64,000 nucleotides of DNA from Paralithodes platypus (lineage: Eukaryota; Arthropoda; Malacostraca; Decapoda; Lithodidae), in assembly GCA_032716605.1 (NCBI GenBank), contig CM064560.1, positions 11,095,744-11,159,743 on the forward strand, given 5' to 3'. This document shows, in pieces, positions 30,676 to 41,205 of the stretch; position 1 is the first letter of the stretch, and every line of letters starts with the position of its first letter. Under the pieces are notes generated by a model, which searched no databases, had not been told where the DNA came from, and saw only the letters and a list, made by a program, of their open reading frames with translations. The translations under genes and the position numbers were made by a program.

Positions 30676-33206
30676 TAGGTAAGGAAGGATCTGTGGGAGT
30701 TATATGGACAAAGACTGGCCTAATCAACCCTCTGACGTCCGTATCCCATTCCAACTTTGAATAAAATCTTCTGATGATGCCCAAACTAAACTTTCAAAAA
30801 ACGTCATAATCTTCAATGGGTTAAGAAAACTGTTTTACCCGGCTCAAGATATATTCCCTAAATTGATTAACATCATTTGTTAAGAGCTAAACATGATAAA
30901 AATCTATCTATTCTGGTCTAATATAGTTAATCTTGAGGCACAGATTACAGCTGTTATCGTTACTCATTCACGATATTGATGTTGGTTTAAATCAATACCT
31001 TTTGCATGAAAGGAAAAAAGAAACCTAGGAATTGAGAATTTGTAATTCTGTAGAAATACCTCAACCAATAATCAATTTGCTGATATGTTGGCCTTACACA
31101 TGTGAAAGAAGCAATACATTGGTGGTTAGCACATGGTAAGTGCGTTACTTGTGTGTTGATTAAGAGAATTAAGGCCAGTCCTCACCCAGTGGAGAGGTAC
31201 CTAAGTTAACGATAAAAGCTGATCCCTAAGTTGGGAATCCCTAAGTTTAATATGTGTAATTATGTACAGTACAGTATACAGTATATGTTTTTATTTTTTC
31301 CTAAGTTGCCGCAGTCTCTCTCCAGTGCCTCCGGGTGTTTTGTGTGGATTGATCTTGATGGTATTTCTGCACCCTGGTTGGAGACTTCGGCATCTCATAT
31401 AATAATAATAATAATAATCACAATCAGACTATCTCACGTTATTTGTAAACGTGGCATAACAACAGTAAATAAATATGATACGCTATAATTGCTGTAATTG
31501 TGATAAGAAATAGCTTACTGGAGAATTATTACAGTACTCGCATTGCTATAACAACAAAAAGCGTGTCATATTGACTTGGTAGGAAGACGACGCAACCATA
31601 TTGAGTATTACCACCGACCATGTTAAGGTTTATCTAGGATTACGGGCTAACATCTCATAACACAGATGATATCTAACCCCATTTTCTTTTCTGAATGCCA
31701 GCTCCATAGATAGACAAGTAACCTAAGATGAATTGACCACATGTCTATAAGAGTACACATTTATACATAGGGTACAAATTAAATAAGTAATACTGTGATA
31801 ATATTTCTGTATTGTACACAAACTCTGACAATTGATCCGAAACAAAACATTTCTATAAGAACAATACAGTTAAACGAATCGGCTAAACCGAAACATATTC
31901 ACAGAAACAAAATACCAAAGCCACGAAACAAAAGAGAAACCCTACACCCATAAAACTAAATAAAATGCTCTTACTTCCTTTTAAACACTTAACAATAGTA
32001 TTTCCATACGTTCAATAACATTTAATATATATACTAATCACCGAAACAAATTATCAAATCCAAGAAACATAAATTATAAAATCTAAATCCATACAACTAA
32101 ATTAAAATTTATTTCTTATTTTTTAAGCATGCTCCTGATACCCAACTTCACCAAATACCTTAAGGCAATGAACAGCAAAACTATGGTCGGGTAGAAGCGA
32201 ATGACCCGATCCACAAATCTTTTAATGACAGTCATTGTGCTATATGAATCTAACAGTATATATTATATAGGCCTATGTATGTATATATGTATATGATAAT
32301 TAATGGGCAAGTTCAGTTTGGAGGAGCTATATGAAATTAGATGTTTTCGCTGTCAAGAGTTGACAAAGAATGAACTAGAGGATTGCCAGAGCTGGTATAT
32401 GTATTATACTCACTTCGACTAAAATATCTACATTAAGCCTACCTAGCATGTTTTTGTTGTCGTGGCTTAAGTTATATCCACACCGACCTTTTATCCCTTA
32501 TAAATTAAGTGTGTTTATAACAAATGGGATAATGATTCATTTAACTGCTTTAACTATATTCAAATATATATATTTTTTAGAATATTTAACTAATATTACT
32601 TAGTTACCCATACAATATTGTAGTTTTCTATGTCTGTGTCGTTAAAGAAACTTACAAATCATGGGTAACTAAATTATTAATATATGAATTCCCATTTAAC
32701 ACTCATAAATAGACCAACACCCTCCGGCTTCAACCATATAATTCCCCATAGTGTTGGGGTTTGTGCTGAAGGTTGAATACTGTTGTAACCTATGTTTTTT
32801 TTTCTTTTTTCGCATAGTTCCTAATAACATTGCAAAAAGGTCAAGAAATGTTACTTGGAAAATCTTTGATAATTAATAGTATACAATATAAGCTCTCGTG
32901 TGATGACCCGTTTAGCGTGAACAAATACACACCCCTTCAACTACATTATTCCCCAGAGTGTTGGGGCTTGCACTGAAGGAATAATTAGTTAATCCATAAT
33001 GACTAGTCTAGAATTCACGAATCTCAACTGCTCATGGCTTAATAAGAACAAGAACAATCGAGTTGATATTTTTACCATTTGGAAAAGGTTAAACAGTAAA
33101 TAGGCAGGGAAATTTACAACCAGTTTGCTCCAGCCCGCATGCAGTTTAAAGAGGCTAAGGGTAAATAGTTCTAGACTCGTCATAATTGATAACATTTAGA
33201 AGAATA
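30676..33206. other. No gene seen; simple repeats and two related palindromic blocks
   Basis: (ATA)n lies at 31398-31420. Two similar blocks at 32713-32775 and 32930-32985 share ttcaac, attccccaNagtgttgggg and ctgaaggNt, each forming a small inverted repeat. Small open frames have no recognisable domain. Confidence 0.5.
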
Positions 33207-33210
33207 TTAA

Positions 33211-33395
33211 CTCTTTTAGTATGGGAATGCCGGTTTCCTAATATTCTGGCTAACATAGATGATATTATTCAGCTTAGGAATAATCTCACAATTAACATTT
33301 TGTTCGACCTTCCCACATAACACAGAACCTTCCTAATCTAAATAATGTCGTCTAAGCTTATAACTAGAATAATACATGACTGTTATGCTAGACAA
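33211..33395. mobile_element. Foldback MITE family A, degenerate copy 5
   Basis: TTAA at 33207-33210. The left arm has attctggctaacatagatga and ttattcagcttaggaata; the right arm has cttcctaatctaaataatgtcgtcta in mirror. The right terminus is not clear. Confidence 0.5.
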
Positions 33396-33726
33396 AACAA
33401 GTTTTGTGGATCCACTAAACGAGATGAAATCAGTAATTCAATATACATACACAATATATACACAAGATGAGTTATACAATCAAGTACAAGCCAATGTTTT
33501 ATTCATCCACACATAGAGAAGTTATAAGGATCTCGTGACTTATCACTTTACATACACTTATCTTCTACAAGTAATGATACTAATACACAAATTAGATACA
33601 AAGTGATTATGGAATCAGATATATATGTGAGTTTTTAGGACCTCGTAAATAGTTTCACTGAATAGTACAATATTATACAAAGATGTTATGCAATCATAAG
33701 TAATGGAAGTGGTCTCACAGGACACT

Positions 33727-34490
33727 GCAGGACAAAAGCCTCTCCCAAACGTTTCCACTCTAACCAGTTAGATGTTAACCTGTCCATCCTACCTCAGTAA
33801 TATTTCGGATCTCATCCCTCCATCTGGTTCTCTGTCTACCCATTCCTCTAGCTCCATCCCTAGGTTCCCATTCTGTTGCTCTAGTTGTCCATCTATTATC
33901 ATCTCTTTTAAATATATGCCCAGCCCATGTCCATTTCCTCTTATTTTATTGTACTGAGAATATCTTCTACTTTTGTTTGTTATCTTATCCAAGAGGCTCT
34001 CTTCTTGTCTCTCCAAGTTATGTCTAACATTTTCGTCTCCATTCTTTTTTGGGCACTCCTAAGTTTACATTTTAGACATTGTTATACTCCAAGTTTCAGA
34101 TCCATAAATTAGTACAGGTAGGATACATTGATTGTATACTCTCTTTTTTAATGAAAAGATTAGTTTGCTTTTCATTTACAAAATGCACTCCACCCCATGC
34201 CTATAATTCGCTTTATTTGTTTAGAGTGATCTGGGTTTGCCTATATAACCTGGTCTAGGTATATGTATTCTTCAACTGCTTCTATCACTTCATCCTCTAA
34301 TTTTATTTGTTGTGGTTGAATACGATGATTAAACATAATCTGTTTATTTCTTCTCAGTCCTAACTTAAGGCTTTCTCTGTTTAAATTTTCTATTATTTGT
34401 TGTAACTCTTCTCCAGAGTCACTGAAAAGAACTATGTCATCAGTGAATCTGAGGTTGCATAGGTATTCTGCGGGTATTAGGTATTCTCAC
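33727..34490 (-). mobile_element. RTE-like LINE fragment
   Basis: Minus-strand translation, with frame breaks, gives LCNLRFTDDIVLFSDSGEEL (FTDD in place of FADD), LNRESLKLGLRRNKQIMFNH, then a long broken C-terminal part with MELEEWVDREPDGGMRSEI at the end. These are RTE-type RT and C-terminal blocks. The copy is truncated at both ends and full of stops. Confidence 0.75.
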
Positions 34491-34901
34491 AGGAACTTAA
34501 TTAAATGGAGATTGAATGTTTACACAAATAACTTAGTCTGCTCACACGCCTGATCTTCAAGAAGGTTTTCTTTCATGGCCGTGTTACATTTTCGACCACG
34601 TTGGAAAGGGTACCTTATATAAAATCACTAAGCGAATATTGTTACTTCAGTATGTTGTAGTGTACATATTATAGTCCTGCTATTAAATATCTTTAGTTAG
34701 TTTCACTCGGGAATGTCCAATGATAATACACGTTTATTAAATAAGGGACGTTTTGTTATCCTAGGGGAATTATACAGTATATGGGAGCGCAATAAGAGAC
34801 TCGAAAAGACGAGGCTGGATTTATGTTTCATAAGTGATTTTTCGGGGTTAGGGGGAGGACTCAATGATTCTCTCACGACTTAAGAGGGTACTTTAGACTG
34901 C
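34491..34901. other. No gene seen
   Basis: No domain or tandem repeat recognised. Confidence 0.5.
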
Positions 34902-35261
34902 TTTAAAGGTGGGGGCTCATGGATTGAGATAAACATGGAATGATAATCGCCAAGCTGTACATAATTATCTTGCAAAATGCAATGGCACTGAAATAATTAT
35001 TAACAATGGTATAAAGGATTTTGTGGATCGTCTATACCGGGCCTGTGACGTCATAGTGACGTCACACCAGTATCCTTATCCTAGACTGGATGGTGGACTT
35101 ACACTCTTGTGACGTCACAGGCCCGGTATAGACGATCCACAAAATCCTTTATACTATTGTTAATAATTATTTCAGTGCCATTGCATTTTGCAAGATAATT
35201 ATGTACAGCTTGGCGATTATCATTCCATGTTTATCTCAACCCATGAGCCCCCACCTTTAAA
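34902..35261. repeat. Near-perfect 152-bp inverted repeat with 56-bp spacer
   Basis: Arms 34902-35053 and 35110-35261 are reverse complements with only about two mismatches that I can find. The inner arm ends are TGACGTCA-containing, and the spacer holds another TGACGTCAC. A transcript would form a long hairpin. It may be a young foldback MITE, but there is no TTAA or clear TA duplication at the outer ends. Confidence 0.85.
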
Positions 35262-35390
35262 CTTCGTGTGTCCAGGCATTTTGACCCCAAAGTCCCTTGA
35301 ATTTCGCTATTTGTCATTCTTTTGGCTCTTGGGGAGACACTCGTTACAGGCAGCTTGCCTTCTGTCTCCTTCATACACATAGAAGAAATC
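35262..35390 (+). pseudogene. LINE C-terminal/3' end remnant
   Basis: tgtgtccaggcNttttg, cacttgattt-like and gggaggcactcg phrases followed by a cacatagaa-type end match the LINE end at 40818-40930. Confidence 0.6.
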
Positions 35391-35694
35391 ATATATAGGG
35401 TGTCTTGATATTTTTAGGCAATGTGGAAGGGCTCGAACTGCTTATTTTAAGTGTTGTAGAGTCTGGGGACTTCTTTTTCTTGGAAGGTCTCGCAGAAGTG
35501 GTGTAGATATTAGAAACTGTATAGTTACAGCTCGAATATAACCGTTTCCTAAAGAACGTACATTCTCTAGTGAGGGGTATAAACTGTATAGTTACTGTTC
35601 GAAATTAACCGTTCTCTATTGGTGGGTGCTTGTCGTTAGAGGGTGTAAGTATCAGGGGCCTACAACCAAAAGCAGAGGGTAACTTCTCCTTATT

Positions 35695-36005
35695 AGATCC
35701 TTCTTGCTCGGGCCTCACTGTGAAGCTGATAGCATCAAGCCTATCTTTGTAAGCATCGAGCCCACAGGTGTTTTTTTTTAATCGAGCTTACTGGTACTAG
35801 CTTCGAGCCCAGTTATGCGAGCCTCGAGCCTCACTGGGAGTTGATAGCATCAAGCTTATCTTTGTGAGCATCAAGCCTCTCTGGAGGGTTACTTGCATCG
35901 AGCTCAATTATGTGAGCTTTGAGCCTCATTGAGGGTTTAGTAGCACCGAGTTACTAGTGTGAGCATCGAGCCTTAGAGGAGGTTTGATAGCTTCGAGCAT
36001 ACCTC
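35695..36005. repeat. Degenerate tandem repeat rich in gcatcgagcc, about 50-55 bp unit
   Basis: About six diverged copies of a unit containing gagcatcgagcct, cactg.gag and ttgatagcatcaagc. No coding sense. Confidence 0.75.
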
Positions 36006-36331
36006 TTTGGCCAAAAAGCGGATAATTACAAATGTTGTCGATACCTGAGTATTGGTGGCTGAGGTTGTGTCTCTTTTGGCTGCTACTCCTGTGTTGCTAT
36101 GACTGAGGGCAAGAAGGGCTCACACAATGTTTGTTTTCTTCTGAGGTCCGGTGATAGCCGTCTCGATGGTGAGGTCGTGGTGCACGTGGTGCACAATACA
36201 CGCTAACTCACAACACTATCACCTACAGAGATTATAAAAACCTGAACACAACCGATCTGTGTGCCACTCTGTAAGAATTATTTTGTCGTAATCAATTTGA
36301 CAATGATATTAATAGGAGTTATTCATGTTTT

Positions 36332-36700
36332 GTGGAATGTATTATGCAAGCTATTGAGAAGCATCTTCCCTTTATAACTCTCCGAATCCCAGCGAAAAAA
36401 ATACATAAACCTTGGGTATCAAAAGAACTATCTATGCTTATCAAAACTAGACATAACCTGTATAAGACATTCACAAAGAAACCTATAACCTATGGACAAC
36501 ATTATAGACAATACAGGAATATGGTTACCAATAAACTAAATAATGCAAAACAGAACTACTACAAAGCCAAATTGGAATCAGCCTTTGGTAACAGTAAAGC
36601 GGTGTGGGGAGTCATTAACGAGTTGATGCAGACATCACACAATAAAACAACTAACATTGATAAATTGATTATTGCAGAACAGCTGGAATCCGACCCTTAA
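36332..36700 (+). pseudogene. LINE linker between endonuclease and RT
   Basis: KPWVSKELSMLIKTRHNLYK, YRQYRNMVTNKLNNAKQNYY and GNSKAVWGVINELM are the conserved linker of CR1/L2-type LINEs between the APE endonuclease and RT. Stops follow near 36700, after which the frame decays before the first MITE. Confidence 0.82.
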
Positions 36701-36799
36701 AAAATATGCAATTACATTACCACTTATTTGTTCTACAGTCCGTGAAAAATTAGACCGCAGTTTACCTGCTTGCAATGTTTCACCCATGCAATATCTTAA

Positions 36800-37004
36800 C
36801 CCCTTCAGCACCATGACGCATTTTTACCTTTAATTCTGGCTAACATTAGACGATTTTATCCAGTTTAAGAATAACCTATGTTAATCAGAGGGTATATTGA
36901 GATCGTATTAACCCCTTTAAGTCGTAGGGGTAGATTATAAAGTAAAGAAAATCGTCTAATGGTAACCAGAATATGATGAAACTTACGTCATGGTGGTGAA
37001 AGGG
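36800..37004. mobile_element. Foldback MITE family A, copy 6, in the LINE
   Basis: TTAA at 36796-36799 and 37005-37008. Ends CCCCTTCAGCACCATGACG and, from the right, CCCTTTCACCACCATGACG. Arms of about 80 bp share ttctggctaacattagacga. The centre contains a gttaacccctttaa-like palindrome. Confidence 0.9.
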
Positions 37005-37071
37005 TTAATGGTAATTACCCTAACTCCCATTTATCACCAACAACACCAGAGGAGGTGGCTGATATAGTTAA

Positions 37072-37376
37072 GGGGGGTCACCTGGTTTTTGTTCTCTTTC
37101 TCTGGCTTACCATTCCATCCCATTCAGCCTACAGTTTAAGGACATTTATCCCCATCCAGGTGTTGATTTTCCCCCGGCGAGCGATAGCGTGCCAGTATTG
37201 TTCGGAGAAATCCAGCTTCGCCGGAGAACTTTTTCTGTCAAAAAATGTACAAATTTAGCTTGCTGACAAAAAAACCATTATAGAAAATATGCTGACGAGC
37301 GGTAAAAATTGACACCTGGATGGAGATAAACGGCTTAAAACAGTAAGCTGAAGAGAAAAAAAACAGGTCACCCCCC
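37072..37376. mobile_element. Foldback MITE family B, copy 1, in the LINE
   Basis: TTAA at 37068-37071 and 37377-37380. Ends GGGGGGTCACCTG at both sides. Removing it and one TTAA joins the LINE coding sense (gatatag-TTAA-gaattggaag). The interior has the family hairpin core with tccggcttcgccgga and gcgagcgatagcg. Confidence 0.92.
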
Positions 37377-37389
37377 TTAAGAATTGGAA

Positions 37390-38240
37390 GGAATCTAGGC
37401 CTGGGCATGACGAGATACGGTACATATTAACCCTCTCCGACATATGACGCAATTTTGAGCCTATTAGGGATACTTTAAAGCCTTTTTTACTATCAGGGGT
37501 ATTTAGAAATATTTTGTTAAGTTACTTCAACCTCTGCAGTTGTCTTTGAGTTAGTTGTGGGCAGAAAACTAATTTTGGAGAGGTAATTATAAGAGTGAGA
37601 GAACTCTATTTCTTATTGCTAATCTGGCAACCTCTGTGTCATATGAGTCTGAAGGGGTTAAGTTTATGACGAGATACGGTACATATTAAGTTTATGACGA
37701 GATACGGTACATATTAAGTTTATGACGAGATACGGTACATACATATTTGAAGGAATCTAGGCCTGGGCATGACGAGATACGGTACATATTAAGTTTATGA
37801 CGAGATACGGTACATATTAAGTTTATGACGAGATACGGTACATATTAAGTTTAAGACGAGATACGGTACATATTAATTTTATGACGAGATACGGTACATA
37901 TTAAGTTTATGACGAGATACGGTACATATTAAGTTCATGACGAGATACGGTACATATTAAGTTTATGACGAGATACGGTACATATTAAGTTCATGACGAG
38001 ATACGGTACATATTAAGTTTATGACGAGATACGGTACATATTAAGTTTATGACAAGATACGGTACATATTAAGTTTATGACGAGATACGGTACATACATA
38101 TTTGAAGGAATCTAGGCCTGGACATGACGAGATACGGTACATATTAAGTTTATGACGAGATACGGTACATATTAAGTTTATGACGAGATACGGTACATAT
38201 TAAGTTTATGACGAGATACGGTACATATTAAGTTTATAAA
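37390..38240. repeat. 28-bp minisatellite derived from LINE coding sequence
   Basis: The unit is taagtttatgacgagata plus cggtacatat, in about 20 or more copies. Two longer copies (around 37738 and 38095) also contain ggaatctaggcctggNcatg, the LINE sequence upstream, showing that a larger block was re-duplicated. The array includes the family A MITE at 37431-37657. Confidence 0.9.
37431..37657. mobile_element. MITE related to family A, inserted in the 28-bp minisatellite
   Basis: TTAA at 37427-37430 and 37658-37661, which is the TTAA of the minisatellite unit. Ends CCCTCTCCGACATATGACGC and, from the right, CCCCTTCAGACTCATATGACAC. Length 227 bp. Confidence 0.88.
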
Positions 38241-38293
38241 GCAACACATTTCTGTCTGGCCCGCGCAGTATCAGAGTTGATACATTTTTATTT

Positions 38294-39102
38294 ATGTTTT
38301 TTTTTTTTTTTTTTGTAGTGGAATATTTCTTGAAAATAGCTAAAATCCTACCAATACACAAATGCGGTGATAAACTTCAAGTTTCAAATTACCGCCCAAT
38401 GTCAATACTGTCAACGATAAGTAAAATAATAGAGAAAACAATGTATGATCGACTGCTGGTGTTTCTAGAGACAAACAATGTATTGACCGAATGCCAATTT
38501 GGCTTTAGGACAAATTATTCCCCACAAATTGCACTTATAAATTGTTATAATAATACTATGCTAAATCTTGACCGAGGGAAATATACAATGGATATTTTTC
38601 TGGATCTGAAGAAGGCATTTGACACTATCAATCATGACATCTTGATCTGTAAATTGGAACATTATGGGATAAGAGATAGAGAATTTTCCTGGTTTTGAGC
38701 TATTTATCTGAGAGACAACAATTCACTGATATTAACGGAGTCAGATCCTGTAATGAACTTGTATCCACTGGTGTACCACAAGGATTAACTTTGGGGCCTT
38801 TACTCTTTCATATTTATATTAATGACTTTGTTTATTCATCCAGTATCTTGAAGTTAATTTTGTTTGCAGACGACACCAATGTTTTTCACTCCGATTCAGA
38901 TTTAGTAACCCTAGAACATACTATGAACATTGAACTAAATAATATTTCTACTTGGCTCTTAGCAAATAGATTATCCCTTAATGCATTTAAAACTCATTAT
39001 CTAACATTTGCAGGAAATAAGCAGCATAACCAAAACATTATTATCAGCATAGGAAATAATGTACTCGAAAGCCACACAATTTACGAAATATTAACTCATT
39101 AA
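38294..39102 (+). pseudogene. LINE reverse transcriptase
   Basis: KIAKILPIHKCGD and SNYRPMSILSTISKIIEKTMYDRL (fingers), QFGFRTNYSP, FLDLKKAFDTINHDIL (first catalytic Asp), GVPQGLTLGPLLFHIYINDF, LILFADDTNVF (catalytic FADD intact) and STWLLANRLSLNAFKT (thumb). One TGA stop at 38697 splits it. The frame then ends early at 39102, and the rest of the thumb is deleted before the C-terminal WNTLPDEL end. Confidence 0.9.
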
Positions 39103-39161
39103 GACCCCCTAAACCACGGACTGAAAAATTTAAAATATTTGTTGATAATTCTAGTTGTTTA

Positions 39162-39327
39162 ATGTGGAATACGTTGCCTGATGAATTAATGTGGAATACG
39201 TTGCCTGATGAATTAATGTGGAATACGTTGCCTGATGAATTAATGTGGAATACGTTGCCTGATGAATTAATGTGGAATACGTTGCCTGATGAATTAATGT
39301 GGAATACGTTGCCTGATGAATTAAAAC
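39162..39327 (+). repeat. 27-bp in-frame minisatellite from the LINE C-terminus, six copies
   Basis: The unit atgtggaatacgttgcctga plus tgaatta encodes MWNTLPDEL, the conserved LINE C-terminal motif, repeated six times and followed by KLSPTK and a stop. Copies are identical. Confidence 0.95.
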
Positions 39328-39351
39328 TATCACCAACCAAGTAACCGTTAA

Positions 39352-39712
39352 GAGGGGTCACCGGATTTTTTTATTTATTTCTCCTTTTCTCTCTTTCCCT
39401 GGCTTGTATCCATTCAGCCAACTGTTTTAAGACGTTTATCCCCATCCAGGTATCGATTTCTTCCTGGCGAGCCATAGCGAGCCAGCATTGTATGGAGAAA
39501 TCCGGCTTCGAAATTTTTCTATCGAAAAATGTACAAATTTAGCTTGCTGTCAAAACAAAAATATATATATGCTGGCTCGCTACCGCTCACCAGGAAAATA
39601 TTGACACCTGGATGTGGGTAAACGTCTTAATACAGTAGGCTGAATGGGGCCGAATGGATACAAGCCAAAGAGAGAGGGAGAGAAAGCTAAAACAAAAGCG
39701 AGGTGGGCTCCC
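39352..39712. mobile_element. Foldback MITE family B, copy 2
   Basis: TTAA at 39348-39351; the right flank is CTAA. Ends GAGGGGTCACCGG and, from the right, GGGAGCCCACCTCGC. About 150-bp arms and the hairpin core are present. It directly follows the LINE C-terminus. Confidence 0.85.
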
Positions 39713-39849
39713 CTAAGATCAAAACGAAAAATATATATAACGAAATTAGATACTGATGCAATATACAGTATACTGTTATGTTGATTCAATTTGAAAATAA
39801 TTACTCATAACATAAAAATATCCAATGAGCTAAATAGTTATTCTTTTAA

Positions 39850-40193
39850 GGGGAGATGGGCCGTTCTTCTGGACCTCTTTCTTCCTCATCTTTAGCCCCA
39901 TTAGTTTTCAGATTTTAAGATGCTTGCCTCATTAGTTGGTCGATTTTAAGAATTTTCGATCCATATCTTTGTAAATATTAAGACAATTCGTGTCCTTTAG
40001 GTGTCGAATTTTGTCCTGGCCAGCGATAGCGAGCCTGTAATCGGCCGTGACATTTTTCTACCGAAAACTGTGCAAATTAATCTTGAAGAGGGATCTCATG
40101 GATGCTTTTTTAAGTTTGATGAAGGTCTAGGGAGGAAACTAAAAACTAAATTACTATATAAATACATAAAGCCCAAAAGTAACCATTGTCCCC
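39850..40193. mobile_element. Degenerate MITE related to family B
   Basis: TTAA at 39846-39849 and 40194-40197. The core phrase cagcgatagcgagcctgtaa and accgaaaactgtgcaaatta parallel the family B core, while the arms differ. A sister copy starts at 48960. Confidence 0.55.
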
Positions 40194-40197
40194 TTAA

Positions 40198-40506
<309 letters not shown>

Positions 40507-40609
40507 GATAACTATATTGAAATACTGTACATATATACTGTATATAGATAGCTAGGTGATGAGATACATAGTTAAACGCTTATGTTCAATATGTCTCTGA
40601 ATATACTGT

Positions 40610-40648
40610 ATGTGTGTGTGTAAATGTGTGTGTGTGTGTGTGTGTGTG
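40610..40648. repeat. (TG)n microsatellite
   Basis: TG repeats with one interruption. Confidence 0.95.
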
Positions 40649-40679
40649 CTTGCATTTGTATTGGGTATATTAATAGTTA

Positions 40680-40930
40680 TTTACCGTTTTATCCCTTCTG
40701 TGCAACTCTCCAACCCAAGAGTGAAACGTTTTTCTCAGTATTTCTTCTATTCAACAGCTGAGCTTTGGAACTCTCTCCCAGGATCAGTCTTGTCCTCTTC
40801 CTATGACTTAAATTGCTTCAAACTCCATGTGTCCAGGCGTTTTGGCTCGAACGTCACTTGATTTTAGCCCTGTCACTCTTTCAACTCTGGGGGAGGCACT
40901 CGCTAAAGGCAGTTCACTCACATAGAAACA
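40680..40930 (+). pseudogene. LINE C-terminal fragment
   Basis: RVKRFSQYFFYSTAELWNSLP, then SYDLNCFKLHVSRR and a stop, is the C-terminal signature of CR1/Jockey-like LINEs. The following 3' region matches 35262-35390. Heavily 5' truncated. Confidence 0.75.
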
Positions 40931-40962
40931 CAATATATATTTAGAATTATTACCACTAGGGA

Positions 40963-41035
40963 GCCAGTATGGCTAAGCGGTACCCCACTCGCCTCGTGCG
41001 TGGGAGACTCGGGTTCGATCCCCCGTCGAAGCACC
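40963..41035 (+). tRNA. tRNA-like sequence, possible anticodon CGT; likely pseudogene or SINE head
   Basis: The A box TGGCTAAGCGG and B box GGTTCGATCCC are perfect. An anticodon arm CTCGC-CTCGTGC-GTGGG can form with a G-T pair, which would give anticodon CGT (Thr). The acceptor stem pairs poorly and the T-stem has a mismatch, so it is probably not a functional tRNA. An encoded CCA-like end (gcacca) is present. Confidence 0.45.
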
Positions 41036-41205
41036 ATAGGTTTATTGACGAACAAGCAGGGCTTTCCATAACCTTAGCTTCATTGGCGGACATTACAGGT
41101 GAGGTAGACCAGTGTCGCATGTACACATGTACACGTTAGCACCTGATCAGTAGGTTCGAGCTGCTTACATTGGTTACAGACTACATTCACATCCACAGCC
41201 ATTGC

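Larger units (their letters stand above)
36290..39347 (+). mobile_element. LINE (CR1/L2-like) with three MITE insertions and two internal minisatellites
   Basis: The linker before RT (36332-36700), RT fingers, palm with FADD box (38294-39102) and a C-terminal WNTLPDEL end occur in order on one strand. Between them lie family A MITEs at 36800 and 37431, a family B MITE at 37072, a 28-bp minisatellite and a 27-bp minisatellite. The coding sense resumes across the insertions (for example IVKNWKESRPGHDE is restored if the family B copy is ignored), so one LINE was secondarily disrupted. The endonuclease is mostly missing. Confidence 0.82.
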
